Below, in pieces: positions 36,349 to 63,459 of a stretch of 64,000 bases of DNA. Position 1 is the first letter of the stretch; each line of letters begins with the position of its first letter. The translations under genes were made by a program, and so were the position numbers. The stretch covers positions 517,501 through 581,500 of the forward strand of contig OX459103.1 in NCBI GenBank assembly GCA_949775045.1, given 5' to 3'. The stretch is from Metridium senile. Lineage: Eukaryota; Cnidaria; Anthozoa; Actiniaria; Metridiidae. The notes beneath the pieces are model-generated. The model was not told where the DNA came from, ran no database searches, and saw nothing but the letters and a program-made list of their open reading frames with translations.

Positions 36349-38825
36349 ATGGCAAGCGACGAGGAAGACTTAGCACTTCTTAGTAGGGTTTGGAACGCTA
36401 CGTTCGAGGAAGAGTTTGCCGTATTCGACCCTGATAAATGGCATCTCGAACCAACCAACAGTAAAATGGAAGGAAGAGGATGGCATCAATTCCAGGATAA
36501 GGCAAAGGTAAATTGACAATATTACTACTTTCCCCATGTATATTAACTTATTCCAGAATATGTTTTAAAAGACTCACACTGCCATGGTCCTGGTTTCATC
36601 TTTATTCGACATATTTTATACAAACATTCCCCATCACGCACTGAATCGAAATATGACATCCAATTTGAATATACAATCATGTTCAAAATTGATTGGGAAG
36701 TTGTAACATCGGAGCAATATGTTGATTGGTCTTTCAAATGACAACCGTTTCACATTTCCAAAACTCAACATTGATTCGGGGGAGAGGGGGAAACGGAAAA
36801 ATGTTATTGAAATCTCAGTTTCATGTAAAAAAACAACAACAGATAATGTCCCAAGGTATTTTGCACATAATTGTAGCTAGCCTCTCGTATATGTGAAAAA
36901 TATTCATTGTTTTTCAACATAAACACAAGGCTAGCCAGTCAAAACATTAGCAGGTTGCCATACTTCGATTCGGTCTATTCTTTCTCGTCCAAAACCTGAC
37001 ACAGGAAGCCCACACATATGTAGTGATATCGAAGATATACCGCTATTTCAAAAAACGTTGTCAGAAGGAGATCTGCAATCTGCAATCTGAGACCGAAATA
37101 AATTCAGGAAAATTGCGTACTGTAAAAACCAGGCCTGGCCCTGTTTTTTTTTTTTTTTTTTGCGCTTAGCACCTTCAGATCGTTTATATTTACCGTCGCC
37201 ATATCCGAAGCCAGAAAGTGCACGCAATGAGAAAAAACTGCCGTACTCCAGAATTCATTTCGGTCTCAGATTGCAGAATGCAGATCTCCTTCTGACAACG
37301 TTTTTTGAAATAGGTGCACACCTGTTTGAAGAATCGTTGTCGCAATCAAAGCTACAGTCCACACTCTGAAGCCTGCAAAGGATGTCGGTCATATAAACAT
37401 CAGTTATTTGTTGATTTATTGACAGTTTTTTGTTTTTTGTTTAATATTTGTTTCATCATCTACCTCTGCAATAACTTGTTATGGTCATATAATACAAACA
37501 CGTACACACCGCAACCAAAATATCATGCTATGAAAAAATACCAACATCCTTTGCAGGCTTCAGAGTGTGGACTGTAGCTTTGTTTGCGAGAACGGTTTTT
37601 CAATAGGTATTTATGTATATGATTCTGATTGTGGAACAGGTCAAGTTTATGTGTTCTGATTGTGGGCGAACTTGGACGTCAATGAAGGGAGTGGTGATTT
37701 TCTGGTATCGACTGGACATAGACACACAAACAGGTATTCAATGGTATAAACTATACAATAGCTCAAGGTTACACTAGTGCTGACTGCGTCGATGTTTCTA
37801 AGGAAACAATTGAAGTATAACTATAGCGTTTAAACTAGTGTGGACTGCGTCAGTGTTTCTAAGTTAACAATTGGAGTAAAAATGTACAATAACTAGTAGC
37901 TGTTAAACTAGTGTGGACTGCGTCAGTGTTTCTAAGTAAACATTTGGAGCTGTAAAAAGGTGGGATAACTAGTGGTTAAACTAGACAGTGTGGATTGCAT
38001 CGAGGTTTCTATAAAGGAAACAATTGATTTAAACATTTACGATAACTAATGGTTAAACTAGCGTTTAATATCGATCCAACTAAAAAAGGTTTGTGAAGGT
38101 TTTGCTGCATGCTTCATGTTGCTTCATGCTTCATGTTGCAACAAACAACAAAGCCAACCTGAAATATCTGTATATACTTTGCAGGACATCTTCGCTTCAA
38201 GCTGTTTGGCCAGAAGTGTAATGAATGTACAAAAGGTTTCCAAGAAGCAGAATGGTATCCAGAAGAAGTAAAGAAAGTCCTATCCAATGTCCATCAGAAG
38301 ATTGACGAGGTATAATTACAAATATCAATAGTCTCCTTCACAGTTCCCTGCGCCATCTTGAAAGGTAGCCAGGCCTTTGCATCGAAGCGAGACGAACGTT
38401 GAGCTTGCAATGATAGTGACCTTTTAACACCTTGCGAGGCAATTATTTACGTGTCTCTATCATTGCAAGCTCAACGTTCGTCTCGCCTCAATGCAAAGGC
38501 CCTGCTACCATTCAAGATGGCGCAGGAAACTGTGAAGAAGACTATTCATATCACCCATAGTGCTTTTGGGGATTGATTTGCAGCAAGCAACAAACTTTCG
38601 CCAACCTTTTTCGAAATAGCTGTAGTTGTGAACACTAGTGGCAGTGGATGTGAAGCGAATAAACTGCATGTTATATTGATTTCTTTTTAGAAATATTACA
38701 AGTTTGAGGAGAAGGATAAAGATGATAAACAAAGAAGTGGAAGACCCCGAAAACCTCACAATAAAAACAAATGTGAAGCATGTCAAATGGGAGTATGTTC
38801 TGCTGCAAGAAATCGATCATCATGA
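36349..38825 (+). CDS. RTP-like 3CxxC zinc-finger protein
   Basis: Four coding exons: 36349-36507, 37640-37733, 38185-38309, 38691-38825, summing to 513 nt (170 aa) with agreeing phases. It shows the zf-3CxxC layout of receptor-transporting proteins: C58-S-D-C61, C96-N-E-C99, then CEAC (154-157) with C162. The block EEVKKVLSNVHQKIDEKYYK before the last Cys pair, and the spacing to KCEACQMGVC, are closer to RTP than to ZAR1. In vertebrates RTPs help traffic chemosensory receptors to the cell surface, and RTP4 is an interferon-induced antiviral RNA-binding factor. No C-terminal membrane segment is visible, unlike most vertebrate RTPs, so a soluble protein is likely. Start MASDEED is preceded by a leader exon. 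Shares a probable promoter with the GTPase. Confidence 0.9.
37038..37316. mobile_element. MITE family K in RTP intron 1
   Basis: TATTTCAAAAAACGTTGTCA, GAAGGAGATCTGCA and TCTGAGACCGAAATAAATTC are mirrored at 37255-37316. A run of about 21 T sits near the middle (37145-37161). Confidence 0.8.
37325..37612. mobile_element. MITE family J, second copy
   Basis: AATCGTTGTCGCAATCAAAG, CTACAGTCCACACTCTGAAG and GCCTGCAAAGGATGTCGGT are mirrored at 37548-37612. It lies directly beside family K and ends about 28 bp before RTP exon 2. Confidence 0.8.
37748..38075. repeat. Minisatellite of about 70 bp related to the 95-bp satellite
   Basis: Four to five units with TTAAACTAGTGTGGACTGCG and TCAGTGTTTCTAAG. 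The register AAACTAGT..G.CTGCGTC.GTGTTT matches the 95-bp unit (AAACTAGTATAGGCTGCGTC then GGTGTTTGAT). RTP intron 2. Confidence 0.75.
38330..38541. mobile_element. MITE family A in RTP intron 3
   Basis: CTCCTTCACAGTTCCCTGCG and the mirrored CGCAGGAAACTGTGAAGAAG enclose GAACGTTGAGCTTGCAATGA-type arms. Confidence 0.85.
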
Positions 38826-38944
38826 TACAACCATACCCGCCGGCGAATTATTGAATTGATAATGAATTATCTGTTTATCAACAAGAAAATTCAGCGCTTT
38901 GTTATCTTGTAAATTATCTAGAAAGTAAGATAATATACTAGTTT

Positions 38945-39545
38945 ACTAATAATAATAATAATAATCTTTATTGAGGAAAACTTTTTCATTTACATGATTT
39001 TCAAAAAGGACCTCAAAATAAAAGAATAAATAAATAACAATATGAATGAAATAAAATAAATAATCTAAAATATTAAGGTACTAATCACAATTAAAAGTAT
39101 TATAAGCTATATATATATAAAGAATAAAATAAGAATAAAATCTAAGAATATTGTATAATTAAAAATTTATTGATTATGAGAGAAAATGTTTTTCTTAAAA
39201 ATACTAATATTTTCTAAATTTCTAATGTCTTTACTTAACGAATTAATATCTTTGACTGCTTGATAACTTGTTTTTTTGCTTTCCCCAATTTCTAGTGACT
39301 TTAGGAAGCCTTAAGTGATCGCTATTTCTAGTATTATAATTATGTTGTTCTTTTTGAGTTTCTAATGTTAGATGGCTATTTACTAATCCATGAAGGCACT
39401 TATAAATAAAAATACACCTTTTAAAACGTCTTTTAACTAGAGGAATCCACTTTAAAGTGCTTCTGTAACTGACGAGTACAATGGTTTATCTAATATAATT
39501 TTAGCAACCTTGTTTTGTAAAACCTGTAAACTGGACATAAGTTTA
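38945..39545 (-). pseudogene. LINE 3' end with frameshifts, inside a family D remnant
   Basis: On the minus strand: LQVLQNKVAKIILDKPLYSS, then after a frameshift KWIPLVKRRFKRCIFIYKC, HNYNTRNSDHLRLPKVTRN and, after another frameshift, TSYQAVKDINSLSKDIRNLE. These are the C-terminal landmarks of CR1/L2-type non-LTR retrotransposons. The 3' end carries an (ATT)n-type tail at about 38950. The flanks AGTTTACT (38940-38947 and about 39540-39547) look like an 8-bp target duplication inside the family D arm. Confidence 0.75.
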
Positions 39546-39689
39546 CTCGCTAGTTTCCATTTTGAATTATCTGTTTATATGAATAAATACATTAAAAAAT
39601 CAACGTTTCTTGTCGATTATAAACCAACAAAAATGATCATTTCTACTGGACGTTTCACATCGATCAAACAGAACGTTTACTGATTTTGT

Positions 39690-40475
39690 TATATAGCTAA
39701 TCATTTTGACTAATAACGAGCATTCTCATTGGTTGATAGATCACGTGATACTAGTTAATAGACTGAATATTGCAGTCCGCACTCTGCATTATTAGAAATA
39801 TTGCAGTATGTTCTATTTAGTGTGTATAACAAATAATGTTCATTCTAGTAAAGATCAGACTTAGAATTAATTTACTAGAAAGCGATTTTTGGCGAAAAAA
39901 GTCTTTGAGTACTAACGCCAGGATTCGAACCGAGATCTTCTGCTTTGCTGTATCCGCGCCTTAAGCCATTAACTACTGAGGCAACCGTTGGAAATCTTGC
40001 AAGGAAAACAAGTCTTAATGTCATCAATTGAATGAAATTATTACTAATTAGAGTTTGGTAAGCCTATTGTTATATATTATATTCAAAGAGACAAGAAACC
40101 GCCGATTATTATGCAACAAAGAGAGAACAATAATGGGGCAAGCTACTGAATGGTAAATACATTTTCATTGGCTGATAACTAATTAAAGTTTGGTAAGCCT
40201 ATTGTTATTATATTCAAAAACACAAGAAACCGCCGATTACTGTGCAAGAGATAGAATAATGGGGCAGGGTATTGAATAGTAATTATACTAGATAATCACT
40301 TCGGCACGCAGCATTCGGGCTACGCCCTCAGCTGCCTGCAATATACCCACGAATGCTGCGTGCCGAAGTGATTATCTATTTACTGTATCCCGACCGGGAT
40401 ACAAGTGCCCAGCGCATTGAATAAAAATCAAATTGTCTTAATTGTCTTGTCTAAAATGATTAGCTATATAACAAT
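39690..40475. mobile_element. Larger inverted-repeat element with tRNA-like insert
   Basis: GTTATATAGCTAATCATTTT near 39690 and AAAATGATTAGCTATATAAC near 40456 form terminal inverted repeats. Inside are direct duplications (TTGGTAAGCCTATTGTTAT twice, AGAAACCGCCGATTA twice) and a hairpin GATAATCACTTCGGCACGCA at 40298-40376. No transposase frame was seen. Confidence 0.55.
39910..39990 (-). tRNA. tRNA-like sequence, probably a pseudogene or SINE head
   Basis: The minus strand has TGCCTCAGTAGTTAATGGC (A-box-like) and a perfect GGTTCGAATCC B box with CCTGGCGTTAGT after it. The 5' side does not pair with the 3' acceptor strand and no clean anticodon arm could be drawn. A functional tRNA is unlikely. 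Confidence 0.4.
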
Positions 40476-40544
40476 AACCAATCAAATATCCAGCATTTTA
40501 ATTTTTTTTTATATTTGATTATAAGGGGCTCAACAACATTGTTG

Positions 40545-41540
40545 CGATACGGTTTGTCGGAACACGAGAACAAAAGAAATATTGGGCACAACATGTTAGT
40601 TCGAGGCCCTTACCCTTTAAAAATCATTTTTGAGCATTTTACATGGGCTATAGCCAACCCAAAAATCGTCATTTTGCGTCATTTTTGAGAATTTAGGCAT
40701 GGGCTATAACCCACCGAAAATCGTCATTTTTGAGCATTTTGCATAGGCTATAACCCACCAAACACGTTTTGGGTCATGTTTGAGCATTTTACGAGAACAA
40801 AAGAAATATTGGGCACAACATGTTAGTTCGAGGCCCTTACCCTTTAAAAATCATTTTTGAGCATTTTACATGGGCTATAACCCACCAAAAATCGTCATTT
40901 TGGGACATTTTTGAGCATTTTGCATGGGCTATACCCCACCGAAAATCGTCATTTTTGAGCATTTTGCATAGGCTATAACCCACCAAAAACGTTTTGGGTC
41001 ATGTTTGAGCATTTTGCATGGGCTATAACCCAACAAAAATCGTCATTTTGGGACATTTTTGAGCATTTTGCATGGGCTATAACCCACCGAAAATCGTCAT
41101 TTTTAAGCATTTTGCATAGGCTATAACCCACCAAAAACGTTTTGGGTCATGTTTGAGCATTTTGCATGGGCTATAACCCAACAAAAATTCGTCATTTTGG
41201 GACATTTTTGAGCATTTTGCATGGGCTATAACCCACCGAAAATCGTCATTTTTGAGCATTTTGCATGGGCTATAGCCAACCCAAAAATCGTCATTTTGCG
41301 TAATTTTTGAGCATTTTGTATGGGCTATAATTCACCAAAAATCGTCATTTTTGAGAATTCAGGCATGGGCTATAACCTACCGAAAATCGTCATTTTGCGT
41401 CATTTTTGAGCATTTTGCATGAGCTAACCCCCCCCCCCCCCCCCCCCCCCCAAATCGTCATCTTTGAGTATTTTGCATGGGCTATAATCCACCAAAAATT
41501 CTCATTTTGGGTCATTTTTGAGCATTTTGCATAGCTAGGG
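40545..41540. repeat. Minisatellite (50-60-bp unit) with poly-C tract
   Basis: About 18 units around TTTGAGCATTTTGCATGGGC, TATAACCCACC and AAAATCGTCATTTT. They are organised in a longer period (GACATTTTTGAGC, TTTTTGAGC and GGTCATGTTTGAGC types alternate). A run of about 27 C interrupts it near 41426-41452. Lies between RTP and vigilin. Confidence 0.9.
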
Positions 41541-42399
41541 TCATAGAACAACAACACGCATAAAATGTTTTTTAAAAGTTTATTGTCTTGTCCTCTTGGT
41601 ATTCATCATTAAAATAATTCTCTGAAATGACATACAAGACATATCGGCGTATAGATCATAGGACACAACCGTTTTTTGAAAAAGAAACAATCAAGAGCAC
41701 CCCGACGTAATGCCGAGCGCACCCGATTTATTATCGACTGACATTCGAGATGCTCCCGACGTAATATCGATCGTGTTGATAACTATTAGTACTAGAAAAT
41801 CATGAGCCGGGATTCCTGTGGTGACGAGGATTTTTTTTTTTTTAAAGTTAGGAATTCCCGGATGTGAAAACATCAAACGAACACCAATAATAACAATAGC
41901 GTTATTATTATCATTAATATAATTATTATATTATTAATTTTATGATGAGACTCTTATTAAGAATATCTAGTGAACGATAGCAATATTAAAAGGTATTTTC
42001 GGTCGAGAAAAATGGACTAATCTACGGTAACTATGACAACAAATATTACTAATGGAGAAGGCCTGGCACGACATGACGTCATGTGTTTGGACTTTGGACC
42101 CAAGTGGAGTTGCTAATATCTTGACTTGCAAAAAAAAAGAGTTTACTTGCATGGAGTTTAGTTGACACAAAACATGCTACTAATTTGCTTTTGTGAAAAT
42201 AATAAACTGAAAAAGCAATGTGGACAAAAATACACTTACAGTAAGAATAAAACAAAATACAAGCAAAACAAATAAACGAACTAAAAACCACCAGAAAAAT
42301 AAAATAGAACAAAACAAAACAAAACACATCAAATAAAAGTCATAAAACAAAAAGACTTTTAGTAGATAACTCCAGTTGGGTGTCCAAAACAGTATGATA
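41541..42399 (-). other. Vigilin 3' flank / 3' UTR region
   Basis: No further coding sequence. On the minus strand AATAAA-like hexamers occur (for example CAATAAAC near 41578), so the vigilin 3' UTR probably ends within this stretch. The small minus-strand ORFs have no domains. Confidence 0.4.
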
Positions 42400-58508
<16,109 letters not shown>

Positions 58509-58656
58509 GTTCTTTGAATCTTGTCCGTTTTCCGGTCAGGATCTACAGTACCACTACAGGACAAAACAACACCAATAAATTATCACGATAACACGAGAAA
58601 TGAAGCAATGTGTGATGGAAGACTCGCGAGAAATCGTCACTGTTTCTGCCTTACCT

Positions 58657-58930
58657 GACTAGCAATGGACACTGTTCCGATTAAATCAGTCCCGGAGAAA
58701 GTTTCTAAATCAGTAGGCCACTGTTGTGAGCAAACTACAACGATCAGGAACTTAAATCCGTAGAGTAAAAGATGAGAGAAGCAAGAAAGCTTCTTCAACA
58801 AAATCCTCGTTTTTGAGAAGAGTGAACGAAGGTCGAACAGACCTTTTGTACCTCGATATGGTGCCAAGGACACGTCACGTGAAAATGAACCAATCATAGG
58901 CCTAGTGTAGCACGAACTCAAGTCATGCAC
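58657..58930 (-). promoter_or_regulatory. Vigilin 5' leader exon and promoter region
   Basis: A donor GCTAGTCAG|GTAAGGC (exon end 58657) can join an acceptor GGTACTGTAG upstream of the ATG at 58508. Upstream lie ACGTCACGTG (CRE/E-box-like, about 58871) and GAACCAATCATAG (CCAAT box, about 58886), consistent with a start site between 58700 and 58870. Confidence 0.5.
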
Positions 58931-59126
58931 TCCGAGGAACGCCTGGCGGAAATGGCGAAGTGGAAAAAAAGAAATAAATAATAAAATGTATGAGAAATTA
59001 AATATATTAATTAAACAAGATCATTGATTCCTAAATTGCAGTAGTAAATTTAAGGAAGTGGGTTTAAACAGGAGTCCATTACAAATTCAACCGAACATTT
59101 CCAACTAGTCGATGTTTTAGTATTGT

Positions 59127-59800
59127 TCAATTTTTTTGCTTTTGAATCTTTTCCACTTTTACTGTTTTGTTTTCTGGTCTGCATGTGCTGCCCCACACCC
59201 TCCCCCTAGTGACTATCCCCTGGGGAGTAGACAAGCTTAAGAGTTTACCGGATGTGTGGCAGGCATTTTTTTCCGGGGCGCTGATGCTGGGAGGGTCTTG
59301 GGGGTCACGGTGCTCGTCACAGGCTTCAGCAGCGGTCACGCTAGTCTCGGCTTGATCAATAAAACCCTTGTAATGATAACGACCGGGGATATAATCGTTT
59401 TGCCAACCAACCATTGTTATTAGAAAAAAGAAAATTAACAAATCTATTGTTGAAATGGTTGGTAAATTAGCATCACAATACCAACACTTGTAAACACTAC
59501 TCTCACCTTGTTATGGTTTTGCCAACCAAGCATTGTTATTAGAACAAAGAAAATTAACAAATCTATTGTTGAAATGGTTGGTAAATTAGCATCACAATAC
59601 CAACACTTGTAAACACGACACTCACCTTGTTATGGTTTTGCCAACCAACCATTGCTATTAGAACAAAGAAAATTAAAAAAATCTATTGTGCAAATGGTTG
59701 GCAAATTAGCATTATAATAACAAAATTTGTAAACACTACGCTCACCTATAACAAAGCCAACTGACACAAAAATAGAATGGATGTATTTAAACTTTGACAT
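59127..59800 (-). CDS. Candidate small secreted/membrane protein, unrecognised
   Basis: Not a family I know. An ATG at 59800 opens MSKFKYIHSIFVSVGFVI, a signal-like hydrophobic start. It ends at a donor (ATAG|GTGAGCG, exon end 59746) in phase 1. An exon beginning at 59443 after CAATAG continues in frame with DLLIFFFLITMVGWQN, then a hydrophilic stretch (FIDQAETSVTAAEACDEHRD, PPSISAPEKNACHTSG). It either ends at a donor (ATCCG|GTAAAC, 59249) or reads on to a stop at 59127. Two further copies of the second exon's start lie between (59507-59562 and 59626-59682), each with its own acceptor and a GTGAG donor. Just upstream of vigilin, same strand. Confidence 0.35.
59440..59760 (-). repeat. 119-bp tandem repeat containing exon-like units
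   Basis: Near-identical units begin at 59443, 59562 and 59682 (minus-strand exon starts). Each carries ATTTGTTAATTTTCTTT and ATGxTTGGTTGGCAAAAC; two end CATAACAAG|GTGAG. Confidence 0.9.
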
Positions 59801-60329
59801 TGTTAACTACAGGATGTTGTTCGTAAGTTATTTTAATATATACACTGTATGTTTTCGCACTTCCTGTATAAAATATGCTATATAGAAATACCACTTGTGA
59901 GCCCCTCCTAGGGGTTTTAGGGAACAAGAGCATTTATTTTAAGGCAACAAGGGATACTGCCAAATTATTTTCAGGGATCAACAAGGGAACAAAATATGAT
60001 AAAACAATGTTTTTGGGGGGATCATGGGAACACAAGGTAAAACATTTTAGGAAAACAGTTATTTTACTTATGGAGAACAAGGGAGAAAATGCAAAAAGAT
60101 TGAAATGCTGTATGTAAGCTTAATGCATGATGTGTATACGCATGCAGTCAATGCCATTAACATTATCCATCAAAGGACATTGAGACTAAAAGAAATGTCA
60201 CGTGACACTACATAAGTTCGGATTGATTGTGATCCAGTATCAAAATCGAAATTTCAACTGCTGAAAACACTGCGTAAACAAAGAATCACGTGTCACTTGT
60301 TGTGAGTGTTTATCTCTATTTTACGTGTA
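59801..60329. other. Intergenic, repeat-like, no gene
   Basis: A plus-strand ORF at 59875-60117 is repetitive (GGGAACAAGG motifs) and has no domain; probably mobile-element debris. Confidence 0.4.
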
Positions 60330-61110
60330 AATAGAAACTAGCGAGTAAACTTGTAACAGGGGCGTCCAGGGTTTTTTTCGTGACCCGTGATCGGGCATTT
60401 TAATTTTCCGTGATCCGAGAATTCAAGAAATAATTTCTCGTGATTCGTGCACGGCACTTGTCCCGTGACTCGTGAAAAGCTAAAATAATTGTTCGATATT
60501 CGGGAATCGCCTTTCGCCTCCCCGCCGTTCTCTCTCCCCAATCCCCTCTAGAGCCTCTGGAACCCAGGGTAGGAATCAATTGGTGATTTTCGTGAATTTT
60601 CGGATTTTTTTTAAATGGAAAACAAACAGACAGACCATTTATGATAATGCCTGGCGAATATCATGCCGACGCGTCAAACATGATCAAAAAAGTAAATGAT
60701 TAAACATAACGTTATACACAGATTACATCTGAGTCATCTAAAGTCAATATGGCTGGGCATATGCGTACGGAGGGTGCATGAATTAATCAATTTTAATTAA
60801 TTATTTGCTATATTTTTTCTCGTGATTCGGAAAATGGGGATTTTGTTCTTCGTGATTCGTGATTGTACGATTTTATTTTTTGTGATTCGTGCTACGTAAC
60901 CACCCAACCCCCCCCCCCCCCCCCCCCCCCCCGGACGCCCCTGAGTATAGGCTGCGTCGGTGTTTGATATAAACGATATCTAATTAATAGAATGAAATTT
61001 GTGACACCGTAAAAAAAAAATGAAAGTTTCGAGCTTTATCCCTTCTTTTACTCCGACAAAACTGAGCTCAAACACTTTTTACGGTGTTATAAATTTCACT
61101 ATATTACCTA
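60330..61110. mobile_element. MITE family D split by a hAT-like element (60357-60943)
   Basis: AGAAACTAGCGAGTAAACTT stops at 60356 and resumes with AGTATAGGCTGCGTCGGTGT at 60944. The insert has CAGGGGCGTCC and GGACGCCCCTG ends, CGTGATTCGTG motifs inside and a poly-C run of about 25 near its right end. Beyond it the family D hairpin (TTTCGAGCTTTATCCC) and right arm continue. Confidence 0.85.
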
Positions 61111-61417
61111 TCTACTTTACGCGGACAACGGTAACGATATATTTAGAAAAATCAAAAGAAAAATTGTAGTTCTTCCATGCATTGAATGCATCAATCATCT
61201 TTGCCAAGTTTATTCCTTCTTTATTCCAATTCCTATTGATACATCATAAATATGATATCATGTTCACTCTCATATATATAATATATAATTCTAAATAAAT
61301 AATCTGCGTTGGTATATAAGTACATAATTATTTCAATTAAGTTGGTCAGCAATAACCTATAAAGCTGGGACTGCTGAACAACATGGTAAGTTTTATCAAA
61401 ACAATATCAAACAATAG

Positions 61418-61574
61418 TTCTTTTCACCGTTCCCTTCAGTGACCACGAATAGTTCCAAGTCGAGATTCGCGTTTTTGCATGCGCATAGCAAAACCTTATA
61501 ATTTATCATGCGCAACAACGCGAACCTCGACTTGGAACTATCATTCGTGGTCATTGAACGGAACTGTGAAAAGA
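61418..61574. mobile_element. MITE family C
   Basis: TTTTCACCGTTCCCTTCAGT and GACCACGAATAGTTCCAAGT are mirrored by ACTTGGAACTATCATTCGTG and GAACGGAACTGTGAAAAG. The central arms contain GCGAACCTCG. Confidence 0.85.
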
Positions 61575-61779
61575 TATGAAAGATTTTTGGCGCAAAATTA
61601 GGTGAATGCTCACAGAAACTACATATGCCCTGTTAAAATCAAAGCGAATTCAAATTCACCAATAGTTGTAAAACATGCTGAAAATAGTTGTAAAACATGC
61701 TGAGACATGTATAATGTATCTTTACCCACAATTCTTGCTAGGCCTAGGGTCTCGCTTTTATAGGTACAAGTGACGAACT

Positions 61780-62060
61780 TTATTAAAATAAATATAATAA
61801 TAATGTATATCTCTCTATATTGAGTATTCTATTCATATATATACTTTATATTCTTTTATATATTCCATTCTATCTATATATATACTCTCTTTATACATAC
61901 ATATAATATATATACTCTCTTAATACATACATATGATATATATGCTGTCTTTATATATACATATAATATATATACTTTCTTTATACATATATATATATAT
62001 AATATATATACTTTCTCTATATACATATAATATATATTTTTAATATATACTCTTATTTAC
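61780..62060. repeat. AT-rich TATATA/ACATATAATATA repeat
   Basis: Imperfect tandem copies of TATATACTCTCTTTATACATACATATAA-like units, about 55 bp each. Confidence 0.8.
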
Positions 62061-62394
62061 ACACTCTTGTTAATTTAACTATTAATTAGTACATACAATA
62101 CATTTTCAATCATGCAATCATAGATCAGTTACTAGCAGTGGGTCTGCATTACATGAATTGCTGATGGCATTCAAAATCAAGCGAAAACGTTATGAAGCAA
62201 CGATAAACGAAAACTAAGGGTACATATAATAAACATAAAATTTGATATATTACAAAAACGAAGATTAAAAAAAACATTACGAAAACACACGGAAGACAGA
62301 AAAAATATTCACGAAAAAAAAAAGTATAAGCAAAAAAACAAAAACAATTTAACTGGACAATACTTTACTAAGCAAAGCATTACGACATTGAAAA

Positions 62395-62665
62395 ACAATG
62401 CCCATCGACAAAAAAACCTTACGAAATAAAACAAAATAACACGAAACAGAACAAGATATTTAGAAATAAAGCATAATAGCACGAAACAGAACAGAATATT
62501 ACGAAATAAAACAAAATAACACGAAATAGAACAAATCATTACGAAATAAAACAAAATAACACGAAACAGAACAGAATATTTCGAAATAAAGCAAAATAAC
62601 ACAGAACAGAATGTTACGAAATAAAGCAAAATAGCTGGAAACAGAACAGAATATTACGAAACAAA
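62395..62665. repeat. 40-bp minisatellite
   Basis: Units of CACGAAACAGAACAGAATAT + TACGAAATAAAACAAAATAA with small indels. The antisense Phe/Cys-rich ORFs are artefacts. Confidence 0.85.
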
Positions 62666-63303
62666 ATATGTAGGACGTTAAACTAAAACACATAAAAACG
62701 TGTGCAACACAGGGAAAAAATGAATTTCGACAGAAAATAAATTAAACGTCAACCTGAAAACTACTATCATATCTCTATTAACTGATTTAGATTTCATATG
62801 GATGAGATAATCTCGATCCTGATATCAATGAATGCTGATGACTGCTTTGTGATAATATTACAAATATAATATATCTCTTTAAATAAATTTGAATAAATCT
62901 ATCAATCTGATATCGATTCATGTACATTTTAAAATAAATATCATAAATTATAAATATTGATCTATTGTCTATGAATAAATGGTACTTTTACCTGATGTGA
63001 CAAAAAGCTACTCATAGGGGACTGGGTGAGGCTACTTTTGCACCCCCCCCCTCTCCTTAGACCTTGGGTCGTTATAGGAAGTTCTTGATCATCATATGGA
63101 TATCATTATAGTAAGAGGCGCATCAGTGTTTCAAGGGAGCAATCAGAATAATAAAGGCAACTTAAAAACCGAAAAAGAGAGTGGTACTTACATATGTTTC
63201 GTACGGTAGTCCATAAACCAATTTTACTCTGGCAAAGAATGGACATTCAAAAGTATAGTAGGTCAGCCCTTTTTTTGCATAGTATCCTAGCTACTGCCAA
63301 TAG
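62666..63303. other. Intergenic, nothing recognised
   Basis: AT-rich sequence with a short poly-C tract near 63041; no gene. Confidence 0.5.
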
Positions 63304-63459
63304 ACCTTTTCACAGTTCCGTTCAGTGACCACGAATAATAGTTCCAAGTCGAGGTTTCGAGTTGATGCGCGTAGCAAAACTATAATTTATCATGCGCAAC
63401 AACGCGAACCTCGACTTGGAACTATTATTCGTGGTCACTGAACGGAACTGTGAAAAGGA
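63304..63459. mobile_element. MITE family C, second copy
   Basis: CCTTTTCACAGTTCCGTTCA and GTGACCACGAATAATAGTTC are mirrored by GAACTATTATTCGTGGTCAC and TGAACGGAACTGTGAAAAGG. Confidence 0.9.

Noticed and set aside
36349..38825. ZAR1-type assignment for the 3CxxC gene
   Set aside because: The spacing and the C-terminal CEACQMGVC with the preceding EEVKKVLSNV..KYYK block match RTP better than ZAR1.
39910..39990. Functional tRNA gene
   Set aside because: The B box is good but the acceptor strands do not pair and no anticodon arm could be drawn; kept only as tRNA-like.
59875..60117. 80-codon plus-strand ORF
   Set aside because: Repetitive GGGAACAAGG motifs, no domain, no splice context.
62309..62693. 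Phe/Cys-rich membrane-like ORFs
   Set aside because: Antisense translation of a 40-bp minisatellite.
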